A stretch of 64,000 bases of DNA from Larimichthys crocea (taxonomy: Eukaryota > Chordata > Actinopteri > Sciaenidae): positions 10,150,954 to 10,214,953 of the forward strand of contig NC_040027.1 of the NCBI RefSeq assembly GCF_000972845.2, written 5' to 3'. Numbering within the stretch: the stretch's first letter is position 1; every line of letters starts with the position of its first letter. The translations under genes were made by a program, and so were the position numbers. Below the pieces are notes generated by a model. That model had not been told where the DNA came from. It was given only the letters and a program-made list of their open reading frames with translations, and did no database searches. Positions 37,940-48,849 of the stretch are shown here, in pieces.

Positions 37940-39676
37940 TCAAAAGTGTTCGGGGTGAAGCTCCAGCTCCTTTTTGATCCTGTTCTCCACCAAAAGACCG
38001 AGGTTGGAGTCCGTCATTGGAAGACTGTAACTCACGTACACTTGCTTTTTGGTCTTCTTTGCTGCAGAACAGACAGAAACAGAAAATTATTTCACTTTCA
38101 GTTTAGAAAACACACTAAACGGCTCGCTGTGTACAATTACACTGAACTCGTCAGTTTTGAAAACTGGAACTATTTTAGATTAATGGGCCGTGTCTGTTTT
38201 TTTGCAGGCTTCATCTTCCACAGCCCATCACAGTGTGTGTTTGTCAGACACCGATTCTAATTAAATTTTGGTTGGTATGAATAAATATCAACTTGTGAAG
38301 GCTTGAAACTCGTTTGACACCCGTAACCTAACAGCAAACATCATTATCACTTTTATTTTTGTCAAACTTCTGTCATCGTTTAATTTTTATTTAGACTTTT
38401 CTAATTAATCTGCAACAACAAACTCTGACAAGACTCGAAGCAAAGAGAGGAAAGGGATTCGGAAGAACAGTAAAGTTACTACAGAGAGTGACTTAATAAG
38501 TCTCTACATGATCTACAGTATATGAGCAATCATCAGTGGTTATTTCTACACAGTTATTCTCAATTCCTGTCTCCGGGAAATACCCTATGTTTAAATTTTC
38601 CAGGCAAAGTTGAAGCAGGTGGAGATTTTTCTTTGGAGAATTTTTATCCTGGACATTATATTTTGTGCTTACGGCTGAAACTGGTGCAGGATCAGCAAAG
38701 AAACGAAGAATAGAGTTGACCAAAGACGGAAGAAACAGATGGAGAGAACTCAAATCGATCGTCTTCCTCCCAGACATCGATATGTAACATGTCTATTTTA
38801 GAAACTCCTTTGACTACAGCTATAGTCCATGGAGGTCATGGAGACATTACTTCAGCCCTCTCAACAATATTACGATAACCGAGCAAATCAAATCTGTTAC
38901 AAGTTGAGCATACGAGTCATAAATACCTAATCTCTGTGCCAAGGAATTTGGAGCCGTGTTGGATGGGTCCCCCATGACTAATGTGGATAAAGGCATCGAA
39001 TCCTGCAGACAAACAAACAGTGGTTAGTCCAACAAAGAGATAAATCCAAAAACATGTTTTCATTTGTTTGTGTTGCTATCAGATGATGTTTCAGTGACTT
39101 TAGGATTAGATCATGTCTTCCTCTAGTTTGCTTTTATCCGTGACCTCCACAGACTGACAGCAGGGGTCAGATCGATGTGGCAACATGGATAAAGTCTCCT
39201 ATTGTTTTATATCATTGCATTGATGTATGGTATCCATCCGCTTGTCCCTATCAGGGTTACACAGCCTGTCTCAGCTGACATTGGGTAGGAGGCGGGGTAC
39301 ACAGTTCATCATCACACGGCTGACACATAAAAACACGCTCACGTACACACCTACGGGCGATTCAGAGTCACCAGTGAACCTGTTAAGTGGCCTGATATAT
39401 AACATCCATCCATCCATCTTCTATAACCACTTATCTCTATGAGGGCTGCAGAGGGGCTGGAGCCAATCCCAGCTGATATACATCACGGACAAATCACCAC
39501 AGGGCTCGATGTATGACATCATATATAAAATAAATGAAGTATTAATGGTGAAAACAGACGGGACATCTTTTTTTTAGAAAGTCACAAAGTGTGATGACTC
39601 GATCAGTGTATATCATCTCAAGTTATATGTTGTAACATCGCCTCCTCGTGCAGACACTTTCAGTTTTGTTTTGCAA

Positions 39677-39737
<61 letters not shown>

Positions 39738-40742
39738 CAACAACTAAAGAACAACAAAGCAGTATGGAAGCTGTTAAATGTATATAAACATAGAAAGTTT
39801 AATATTATTATTGTTGCAATTTAACCTTCCTGTGGTGTTAACAACTTGAAAAACTCATAAATATTTGTGTTTTACATCTGATTGCCACAAGGCCGTATGA
39901 TGTCCTCCACACTATGCACTTGAACATATAAAAATGACGATCACCTCTTTCATTGAGTGTTTTAATCAACCTTCTTACACCTGTTGTGTTCCCAGTCAAA
40001 AGTGACCGCCACAGGAAATGAATGGGTATCCGGACTATATTCATCCATCAGACAGAAAACATCCAACTCACACATTTCAAACTGAACAATGTCTTTACAC
40101 ATCTCTTTCCCTTGCTTATGTTCCTATCCCCCATGTGAACCAACTTTCCGTTGATACAGCATGTATCATATCTTCACACAGACTACACAGGTGGTCTGTT
40201 ATGTGAACCCACACAGACCCTGATATACACAGACGTGCAAAAAGTAAACAGACACCTTCATTCAAATTCTAATTCAAAGGTGTCTATTTACTTCTTGCAT
40301 GTCTGTGTATATAGCTTGATGTTTGCCTTTTACTCTGAGCACAATGAGCAGGCGACTGACCAGGCGGTTCTCTGTCCGAGAGGTTCTGGCCCAGGTTAGT
40401 GGACATGATGAAGAGGGCACTGTAATAGAATAGAGATAGAGGAGGATGTCTCGGAAGTGGAAGACACAGTTTTTGATCCAGACTTTGAAGAGACTGAGCC
40501 GGCACCTGAAGAACAGGCACCTGAGGAGCCTTTCCGGTCCAAGAGTGGACCAGGGTCTACATTAACATTAATATATGATGGAAAGCCATTTGGATGCAAA
40601 GTTAGTCTCCGTTATATCACATAAACCTGCTCGTTCATTCATAAAGGTGTGTGTGTGTGTGTGTATGCATGTGTGTGTGTGTGTGCGTGTGTGTGTGTGC
40701 ATGCATGCGTGTGTGCGCGCGCGCTGTGTGTGTGTGCGTGCG

Positions 40743-40777
<35 letters not shown>

Positions 40778-40782
40778 CGCTC

Positions 40783-40813
<31 letters not shown>

Positions 40814-41003
40814 GTGTTGCCCTCACGTATCTGCTGCTCATCGACACCGCCAGGTTTTCCAGGACCGGACTCGAACCGACCCACAGGAAGAACCCGCCGC
40901 TCAGCTTCATGACGTGGAAGTGCACGGTCTGCTCCAGGATCTTCTCGGAGAAGTTATGGACCGTGATCGCGTCGGACTCGGTTCCGTTCGGAGTCTCGGT
41001 CAT
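37940..41003 (-). CDS. psmg4: proteasome assembly chaperone 4 (PSMG4/PAC4), 3 exons, 124 aa
   Basis: Coding exons on the minus strand: 40827-41003, 38927-39002, 37940-38061, with phases 0 and 1, giving 124 codons plus TGA (human 123 aa). PSMG4 pairs with PSMG3 to guide early alpha-ring assembly of the 20S proteasome in the cytosol. Matches include ITVHNFSEKILEQTVHFHVM, FFLWVGSSPVLENLAVSMSSRY, the exon 2 start DSMPLSTLVMGDPSNT, LAKKTKKQVYVSYSLP and LLVENRIKKELELHPEHF. The start ATG at 41001-41003 opens MTETPNGTES, a short non-conserved leader. The first intron begins within nine bases of a long GT/CA microsatellite, and a piggyBac-like remnant and a palindrome lie inside it. Confidence 0.95.
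38062..38926. other. psmg4 intron 2
   Basis: 865 bp, AT-rich, with no repeat or additional exon recognised. An open minus-strand stretch of 94 codons at 38493-38777 has no splice support or family resemblance. Confidence 0.6.
39228..39520 (+). repeat. teleost interspersed repeat, family 3, copies B and C in tandem
   Basis: Copy B (39228-39390) has ggtatccatccgcttgtccc, catcagctgacattggg-like text, aggaggcggggtacacag and cacctacgggcgattcagag. Copy C (39405-39520) has catccatccatcttctataa, gagggctgcagaggggctgg and agccaatcccagctgata. They lie head to tail in psmg4 intron 1. Confidence 0.7.
39681..39735. repeat. (CA)27 microsatellite
   Basis: Uninterrupted CA run in psmg4 intron 1. Confidence 0.95.
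39821..40565 (+). mobile_element. piggyBac-like transposon remnant (5' end and transposase N-terminus)
   Basis: A TTAA at 39821-39824 is followed by ccttcctgtggtgttaac. An inverted ccacaggaa lies at 40009-40017, and tgttgtgttcccagtcaaaa then gtgaccg lies at 39982-40007; these words resemble ends of fish piggyBac elements. From the ATG at 40344 a frame reads MSRRLTRRFSVREVLAQ, then acidic residues. After a one-base shift near 40428 the text continues as a very acidic stretch (IEEDVSEVEDTVFDPDFEET) ending near FRSKSGPG. Acidic N-termini of this kind are usual for piggyBac/PGBD transposases. The catalytic part is missing. It lies antisense to psmg4. Class assignment is inference. Confidence 0.45.
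40223..40312. repeat. 90-bp near-perfect palindrome (possible mariner-type MITE)
   Basis: Arms 40223-40258 and 40277-40312 are 36 bp each and complementary at 33 of 36 positions, separated by an 18-base loop. The arms start atatacacagacgtgcaaaa and the outer sequence is TA-rich, as expected for Tc1/mariner insertions at TA. The size and structure resemble MADE1-type palindromic MITEs. It sits between the 5' end and the transposase fragment of the piggyBac-like remnant. Confidence 0.7.
40646..40818. repeat. compound (GT)n/(GC)n microsatellite next to psmg4 exon 1
   Basis: About 173 bp of alternating purine-pyrimidine with gtatgcatg, gcatgcatgcg, gcgcgcgcgc and ctctg interruptions. It ends eight bases from the psmg4 exon 1 boundary at 40827, so on the psmg4 strand the intron opens with the donor and then CA repeats. 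Long open frames on both strands through it are repeat artefacts. Confidence 0.95.
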
Positions 41004-42312
41004 GGTGTCTGACCCGGGACAACTGGACTCGTGCTAACCGTAAACACTGACACACTTCCTGGGTAGGAGACAGAAAGGCAGCCAGGAGTAATCGATTCAT
41101 CGATGATCAGGAGCGAGGCACCAGAGCAACCGATCAACCATGAGCTGCATGATGCATGATATTTAATGTGTATTAAACATTAAATAATAATTAGGCACTT
41201 TAATAAAGGGTTAATAAGATGTAGTTCAAGATTTCTTAATTATCTTACACTTATTCAGACTTTGTTATTCAGCTGCACAGTCAATGCACATGTAAACAAA
41301 AAACTTGTTGCAAAGACTCAGAATAAAAATAGAAGTCAAGGTAATAACTGTATAAATGTAAAGTATATGAAATATAAAATATAAAAAGAAACACAAACAG
41401 AATAAAATTGTGACTTTTTGCACAGAAATGTATCAGCAGGATGTATTGTACAGTGAAAATAGTGCCATCAGTGCAATCAGTGCTCGTGCATTCATAGATT
41501 GTATTTCCTCCATTTTCTTGTGATAACGAGTCAATTTCATTTATTTCTCGAGTTATTTCTGTCATTATGGAAATGACATGTGTCATGACCTGGCTCTGAG
41601 AGTCCACACCATGTACATTAATTTAAACAATACTTTATTAAATCGAATCAAACCAAATTAAACAATCACAAAGGATCTAAAGTTACAGAGCAGTGGTATC
41701 AGTGGTGTAGGGTGTGCAAGTGTTGAAACAAACGCAGAGGACAACCTAAAGTATCAAATCGAACCAAACCAAACCAAACCAAACCAAGCCAAACCAAACC
41801 TGACTAAGGACAGAGGCAAAGCCAGAGAGAGAAGACCACGATACTCCAGTCCAAAGTGATAAGTAATAGAAAACACCTGCAAACAGAGAAAACCTCACAC
41901 AGGAGAAGAGGAGGAAGGGACACACTCAGGATGCCACGTAGGGCATCACACATATTATGTTAGTATGTTAAATCATTCAGTGTAGCAACGTCAGAGGAGC
42001 AGGAGAGTGTTGCAATAAAGACTAACCTTTTGTTTTCTTGAGATCTCAAATTAATTACGGCATTACCTTGGGAAAGCAAAGTTTGGTTATCTTTAGATCT
42101 CGAGAAAACTATCCCCGTTATCTCGGGAAAACAACATTTGTTGACATAATGACATATATAATCCAAGATCAAAATTAAAACAACTCTTTATCATAAGAAA
42201 ACAGGAATAAAATGTTTGAATGTGTGACCGCTCGGGCCTCAGTTATTAGCATGTGAAATAAGTCATCCATTTGCTTAATTAAAAAAAAGTATGAAAAAAT
42301 GAACATTGAAAA
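41004..42312. other. intergenic psmg4-bphl with (AACCA)n at 41757-41801
   Basis: Holds the psmg4 upstream region (41004-41100) and a pentanucleotide AACCA/CCAAA run at 41757-41801. A patch at 42010-42180 has repeated tctcgag/atctcgggaaa words and may be an old repeat. No gene is seen. Confidence 0.55.
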
Positions 42313-42329
42313 TTTATTTGGTTTTTATT
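42313..42329 (-). terminator. bphl poly(A) signals (candidates)
   Basis: Two minus-strand AATAAA hexamers (plus tttatt at 42313-42318 and 42324-42329) lie about 250 bp past the bphl stop. They imply a short 3' UTR. Confidence 0.5.
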
Positions 42330-42579
42330 TTTATTCAAGGAAAATATACAATTTTCAATTAAGTCTTAAGGAAACTGTAAAAAATTCCAAAATTAATTCA
42401 TTCTTATTTTCAGGTTATAACATGAAAACATAGTTATGCATATTATATTTCATTTCTGCCATATTCTATAAATAAATCCCCCTAAATTTTGACACAATTG
42501 ATCTTTAATGCTCTTAGTATTAATATGTAACTATTCGTCATCCTCGTGCTTCTCTGTGTTATTTAACGGTGTTAATGAA

Positions 42580-45500
42580 TCACTCCAGAAAGTCTTCAAC
42601 CAGTTTGTTGAACTCGTCAGCAAACCTCAGGTGGAGGTTGTGTTTACCCTCTGGCATCAGGTGCAGTCTAGATTCAGGACAAACAAAAATTTGTACACGT
42701 GAACTCCAGGTCAATGTAATATTGTTGTTTTTTTAGAATGTGTGTGTGTGTGTGCTCTCACCGCGATCCCTTGATGTGTTTGAGGAGGCAATGTGCGTGG
42801 AAAGCAGGCACCATGGGGTCTTTCTCTCCATGGATGATGAGGGTTGGACAGCGGACTAAGGGCAGAAACTCCATGCAGATGCTCCCTGATCAGAGGACAG
42901 CATACCAATTTTAAATATTACCAATACTTTACCAACATCATTAATATAAGCTCCTCTCCTTCTCCTCAATCTCTTGATTTTCTTGTTTCCCTCCCACATG
43001 AGTTCAGTACCTTCTGGTCTGTTTTCGAACTTTGCGATCCCGTCCACCCAGTCCTCCCAGGTTTTAGCAAAGAGCTCTGCTCCGTACACCTCCTCCATGG
43101 GCTGCCTCATCTTCGCACTCCACCTGGAGACATCACGGACCGCTACGTGTTCCCGCAGAAACCCATGCACGCACAAAAACACACAATACGCAGTTAATAA
43201 AGACTAAACAATGCACAGTTGGCACAGTTTAAGACTGCTGGCGGTACCTTCGTAAAGCTCGAGGTCTTGCTTGCAGATATAGGCATTGGATCCCCACGCA
43301 ACGATCTTGTTGACTAGATCGGGGTTCTTCGCTGCTGCGATCAGAGCTGTCATTCCTCCGTCACTCCACCCCAACATAGAGAATTTTCCAAAGCCCAAAG
43401 CCTGCAGATGAAATGAAAAATACTGTAAATCACTATCAAAGTGTCAAATATCGTCTTAAATCCATTCTTCTCATTGCAAATTTAAGTGATTAAAGCTTAT
43501 TAGAAGGTGAATAACATCGTTTGGATCAAGTCAAAGTAAACTAGCTCTCAGATTTACACACTCATGATCCTTTTGACCATATAATCCACATAGTATTCTA
43601 TGTTATTCTTATTGATAATAACCATCACTCTTGGATGATCAACAGACAGATCAGACCTTCATCAGATCCACTGCGTCCTTTGCATCCCTCTCATAGAAGT
43701 CAATGGGGAAGTCTCTGGCTGGAGGGCGGGACTTTCCGTAACCACGAGGATCGAAGCAAACTACAGTGAAGCGTTCTTTATTCAGAGACTTCATCTGAGG
43801 TCCAAAATCAGTCCGAGTGCTTCCTGTGGTAGAAGAGACCAAGATGATTTGCACAGGTTTATATGACATGAGGCAGATAGAGAGAGAGATATTCTCTGTG
43901 GGGTGTTGTTGAATTTACCCAGAGCACCAGGGAGCAACAGCACAGCGTGTTTCCCTCGGCCCGTCTGCTCGTAGTACAGATTCACTCCATTAACATGCTG
44001 CCTGCCCGAGGCCACCGAGGAGCTGCAGGGAAACAAGACAGGCAGACTGTGGCAGTGCTGATCATCGAGGTGGAAAATAACAGAGTCTAGAGAAAAACAT
44101 CGACTTTGATTTCACAGCGACGGCAAAATCAATTCTGTATAACAATTACAGCAATTATATGTACAAACCAGGCATAGTAACACGGCATCTTTCTTGTGTT
44201 TCAAGCGTGAAATGTAAGTTTCGTCATCATAGTTGATAGACGCACAACACAGTGATGCCCACAGCCCTCAATGAGAGCTCGTTCGACTGAACCCTGTGTG
44301 ATGTTGTTGTATTCCTGTTCTCAGATGGAGCCCGGGCTTGATTGTTACAGCTACTTTGGCTCAGATCCACAGGAAATGTAAGGGCATTTTGTGTCTGTAC
44401 CTGCAGCATGTGGCGGTTTCACAGTGACATTGAACATAACTCATCCTGCGTCCTGAAACGTGTCAGCAAGGACGACGACAGTGACTGCTTTGAATGAGTT
44501 CCACTAAGTTAATAAAAAAATATCCTGAAGGAATGACTTTGTTATTTCATACTAAAGTAAACTTCTTGTATTTCTCTGTGACCTGTACAGACTTTGGATC
44601 AACTGTGGTGTGTATAAACTGAACTGAGTTATCAGTTATGATTCAAAAGTTATATGGTTGAGGTGAAAGAAAAACAGCAGTGTGACACAAAATGTATTTT
44701 CTTTCTTTTGGGTAGGTCGATATATTTGGAGATTTTTGGGAAACTTTTCTTTCTTGTTTGGAAAATTTCCAGTTGTGAGGACTTGTACCTAACTGTAGAG
44801 GGAATGTTAGTTTTTATAAATCTGGAACTGTGTCTCTCTCTGCTTTGAGAACTGGAAGTTTCTGGAGTTTACTGGATTGATGGTGCATCGACCTTTTCTA
44901 ATCACGTCACCGTGTTGCAGTCTAAGGTCAACACAAAACCTGGTTTTCTCTTTTACGTCTGCTGCCAAACAGAAGATTGATGAAATGACCATGCTCTCCA
45001 TATTTGATCATGAGGATACAATTTACAGAATAACTTGCAAAGGAGCATCTCAGAAGCTTGACACAGTTTATCATCCTGCTATTTGTCACACATTAAAACA
45101 CACCACTGTCTTCTGTATTCTCGGGTTTCTCTGCACATTAGTTTACACTTATTTACAAAACCTTCTTGGATACTCGCCCCTGTATTTAAGTCATTTATTG
45201 CAGTATGATGCACATCAGAGTAAATATCCCTAAATTCAATACAAAACACTAAAACTGGACAAATGTATCTCAATCACTGATTTTAAGGGTGCAGTTATGA
45301 TCTAATGATTTCTGTTTGTTTGACAGTTTAGTTCCATTTCCTTCTTTGTCTTTGTCAATCTTACATTGTAGGGAAGCTAAATAAAAACATAGCATATATC
45401 ACAGAAGTTACTGAAATATGTAAATACCCTGCAGATCATTTACAGTGCTGCGTGCATCAGACTTGCAACAGACTTGAGAAGATCATCAAGAAGGCTTTGC

Positions 45501-46361
45501 TCTGTTCTTGGACTGAGACTCGAGTCTCTTGAGACTGTGGTGGAGAGGAGGACACTGAATAAACTGTTCTCCATCATGGACAATGGACCGGACAAAACAA
45601 GTAATTAAGAAAATAACAGCTTAATCTACAACAAAAAAATGACTGTCAGTCGCCGTCTTTACACTGTTTTGTTGCAGAAGTAGCGCTGGTGGATTATCTG
45701 CTTGTTATAACAGACAAACTGCCATCGAACTTGAAAAGTAACTTCTGAGCAAACGTCTCCTCTTTCACTTTTTAAAAACAGATTTAATCATCAGCATGTC
45801 ACATCCTCCCCCACCTCCTCCACCCACACACACACACAGTTACTGAAATAAATAAATACCCTGCAGATCATTTACAGTGCTGCGTGCATCAGACTTGCAA
45901 CAGACTTGAGAAGATCATCAAGAAGGCTTTGCTCTGTTCTTGGACTGAGACTCGAGTCTCTTGTAGACTATGGTGGAGAGGAGGACGCTGAATAAACTGT
46001 TCTCCATCATGGACAATGAGCAGCCGCCTCTCCACCACACAGTGGACAGACAGCGGAGCAGCTTCTCCCACAGGCTGCTACAGCTCCGCTGTCCAAGGGA
46101 CAGATACAGGAAATCTTTCCTGCCACATGGCATCACACTGTATAACAACAGCTAGGTCATAATCTACAATTTACAGTCACTTCACATTTCTCCTCTGTAC
46201 CTCTGTACAATATATTTTATTTTATTTACTATTGCTATTTGATATTTTATTATGTATAGTTTGCTTTTTATATTATATTTTAATTCTTATGTTGTCTATT
46301 GTCACTGTGTGTAATGCTGCTGCTGCACTGTAATTTCCCAGCTTGGGATAAATAAAGTCTG

Positions 46362-46431
<70 letters not shown>

Positions 46432-46694
46432 ATACTGTATATGGAGCACTGCGCCATCTAGTGGACAGAAATCCTTCAGAAAACTCGTGCAAAGAAGGAC
46501 TAACATGTCTACTCAGAGCAGCAGGGGCAGACGTTTCCTGTTTCCTCGCTGCACAGTTGCGCATTTAAACTAAACATGCAAATCACGGTTAACAACAATG
46601 CAAAGAGTTACCAGTAAGGCTGGGTCACCGTCACGGCTCTGTGTGCGCCACTCCTGCATTTCAACAAACGTCCTCCGAGCAAAAACAACGCCAT
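42580..46694 (-). CDS. bphl: biphenyl hydrolase-like / valacyclovir hydrolase (alpha/beta hydrolase), 7 exons, 283 aa
   Basis: Minus-strand coding exons: 46612-46694, 43919-44022, 43657-43823, 43248-43401, 43011-43142, 42762-42885, 42580-42667. Phases (2,1,0,1,1,2) join into 283 codons plus TGA (human 291 aa). BPHL is a serine hydrolase of mitochondria that cleaves alpha-amino esters such as valacyclovir and homocysteine thiolactone. The first 28 residues hold Arg/Lys (R9, K12, R14, R19) and no acidic residue, which suits a mitochondrial presequence. Landmarks: HAVLLLPGALG, FDPRGYGKSRPPARDFP, the nucleophile elbow GWSDGG with Ser131 (and Asp132, a substrate-selecting residue in the human enzyme), acid Asp236 in HGEKDP, and base His264 in PEGKHN. 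All triad residues are present, so the enzyme should be active. Intron 1 (2.6 kb) holds a LINE 3' end and a duplicated block. Exon 1 is the least conserved and thus the least certain. Confidence 0.95.
45407..45585 (+). repeat. partial duplicate of the LINE 3' region (block B1)
   Basis: 179 bp starting gttactgaaatatgtaaata and ending catcatggacaatg. Nearly identical to 45839-46018, with a handful of differences. It stops abruptly where block A1 begins. Confidence 0.85.
45585..45838 (+). repeat. block A1, copy of 48092-48347
   Basis: About 254 bp from ggaccggacaaaacaagtaa to a short CA run. The same text recurs at 48092-48347 with only a few differences (for example gcgctggtgg versus ctctgatgg). 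It separates the two copies of the LINE 3' block. Confidence 0.88.
45839..46432 (+). mobile_element. non-LTR retrotransposon (L2/Rex1-like) 3' end with (TCTA)n tail
   Basis: The plus strand encodes the terminal part of a fish LINE open frame, ending RYRKSFLPHGITLYNNS and a stop at 46153-46155, preceded by LNKLFSIMDNEQPPLHH and RQRSSFSHRLLQL. A 3' UTR follows with gcttgggataaataaagtct running into a TCTA repeat to 46432. A 3' tail of tetranucleotide repeats instead of poly(A) is typical of the L2/Rex1 group in fish. The copy is 5'-truncated, as is common, and lies antisense in bphl intron 1. The reverse transcriptase core is absent. Confidence 0.75.
46360..46432. repeat. (TCTA)18 microsatellite, LINE tail
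   Basis: Uninterrupted TCTA run directly after the LINE 3' UTR. Confidence 0.95.
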
Positions 46695-46777
46695 TACGCA
46701 CAGCCAGAGAGTCTGTGCAGCTCTGCAGGTGGTTAAAGAGTGAACAGAGAGTTATGAAATCCTGATCTGTGCCACAC

Positions 46778-46779
<2 letters not shown>

Positions 46780-46818
<39 letters not shown>
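46780..46818. repeat. (GT)19 microsatellite near the bphl 5' end
   Basis: Pure GT run about 86 bp upstream of the bphl start codon, so it lies in the 5' UTR or core promoter of bphl. Confidence 0.93.
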
Positions 46819-46821
<3 letters not shown>

Positions 46822-47769
46822 GCAGGGATTCCGGGAAGCTCGCACTCTCTTTGGCACTTTCCACGTGTCCTCTTTTAATGATTAAATATTTTTAAAGCGA
46901 AAGTACGAAAAAGAACCGAGAGTCACGTAAATCACACTGCTGATATATATTTTTAGTAACGTACTGGTGTTTTTATTTTTTTTATTTCCAAATCATTTCC
47001 GAGGACATTTCCTTTAGAGACGCGTGTTCCTGTTTGTGACAGGGGGAAGTGGAGACAATGTGAAACAGTAAAATATTCAGCAAGGAGGAGGAGTTTCCAC
47101 GCAGGTGAAGTTCCACACAAACATTCTTTATATTGGAAAATTCAGTCTTGTTTGTGTTTTCACTTGTTTCTCTGCCTGACCTGACCCACAGGTCACACTG
47201 AAACAATTCAGAATACATTTATTAGAAGTGCACCAACATTTTTTTTTTACACCAAACTAGTCCTTTCCAGGAAACTTCTATGAGCGTGCTTACAGTAAAG
47301 TTAGAGTATCTTCTTATCTAGGAAATTATCTGAAATCATGGGACCTGTAAAATAGTAACTTTTTCACATATTTACTATGCATGAATAAACTTTCCATCGT
47401 AGATCGTCAATGGATACTATGACCCGGATGACTGAGAATCTTCACAGACACATATGCCCTTTGTTTTGTGCCATATACGAGCGAAATATACAATATGTTA
47501 TCCTACATAGTGGCATTACTCACGAATACAGTCATATTCAATCATAACAGAAGATATCTCATGACACTTTCCATATAGAGCACGTCTAGACTGCATATTG
47601 TTTACAGAGACTCAACAATTCCCGCCATGAGCAAGCACTTGGCGACGGTGGCGAGGAAAACTCCTCTCAATTTATTAGAAGTCATGAAGTATCAAGCTGA
47701 TAAAAGAATAAATGTGTTTGGGGTTCATGAAGAGGGCGTCGGGACCTCTAAGACCCAAAGCAGGACATC

Positions 47770-47975
47770 AGGATTAACACCTGAGTTAACACATCGAGTT
47801 ATTAGAGTTCATCCTGATGGGAACACGAACCAAATTTCATGGCAAGCCATTCGAATAGTTTTTGAGATGTTTCATTAAAAAAAACGCAAATGTTAACCTC
47901 ATGGTGGCGCTAGAGGGAGAGTCAGTTCATCCTCTGGGGAACACGAATACCTGTAGATTTCACAGCTATCCAATA
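47770..47975 (+). repeat. teleost interspersed repeat, family 2, copy B
   Basis: Contains tcatcctgatgggaacacg, atttcatggcaagccattcg, atgttaacctcatggtggcg and ctagagggagagtcag, a signature I know as a frequent fish repeat. Part of it repeats at 47926-47945 (gttcatcctctggggaacac). Confidence 0.7.
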
Positions 47976-48091
47976 GCTAGGGAACCGACAGAAAAAAAAC
48001 CCACCAAATGTTGGTTCCAGCTTCTCAAATTTAAAGATCTGTTTGTTTTATTTGATTTACGTCACTGTGAATTAAACATTTTCTGGAGTTT

Positions 48092-48347
48092 GGACCGGAC
48101 AAAACAAGTAATTAAGAAAATAACAGCTTAATCTACAACAAAAAAATGACTGTCAGTCGCCGTCTTTACAGTGTTTTGTTGCAGAAGTAGCTCTGATGGA
48201 TTATCTGCCTGTTATAACAGACAAACTGCCATCGAACTTGAAAGTAACTTCTGAGTGAACGTCTCCTCTTTCACTTTTTAAAAACAGATTTAATCATCAG
48301 CATGTCACATCCTCCCCCACCTCCTCCACCCACACACACACACACAG
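48092..48347 (+). repeat. block A2, second copy of the 255-bp block
   Basis: Near-identical to 45585-45838 and also ends in a short CA run. It lies between bphl and dusp22, 2.5 kb from the copy in bphl intron 1, in the same orientation. Confidence 0.88.
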
Positions 48348-48849
48348 ACACACACCAACGCACTCTGTGATGCTCTGACGAGGTGTTTTTTTGTTGTTTT
48401 TTTTCATACACGCTTTGTTAAACGTGTGATGTATCTGTTTATCAATGGGGTTTGACCCGCCACTTGCGATGAGCTGTTCAGACCTAGTTCTCTGAGGCAG
48501 GCAGGCAGTTTTTAGTAAACGCCTCCACTCTCCTCTGCCTGTCAGAGCGTCTGAGCTGTGCCACACACTGAACCACACACAGGAACACAAGACAAGATGA
48601 GAAAACCAGGCTAAAAATACCTCGATCGTCTCAGCGAGATGTGTTGAAGATGCAGCAGAATTTACTGGAAACGCAGTGACTGTATTCAAATTAATGTCCA
48701 CTGAGTGTCAACGGCGTTTAGAATAAACGGCGCTAGCCAAGATTCTTTGAAAACAGACAAACAAGTTTATGAGCAATACTTACAGAATCAGTATTATTAC
48801 TTTTCTGCTTTTCTTTGAGTTTTTAGCTGCGTCAGCATCAAGCTTTCAG

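Noticed and set aside
40575..41012. Long Cys/Val or Thr/His-rich open frames on both strands
   Set aside because: They are translations of the GT/CA microsatellite. Only the 40827-41003 minus part is real psmg4 coding sequence.
45889..46148. Minus-strand open frames over the LINE 3' end
   Set aside because: The plus strand carries the recognisable LINE C-terminus. These are antisense shadows.
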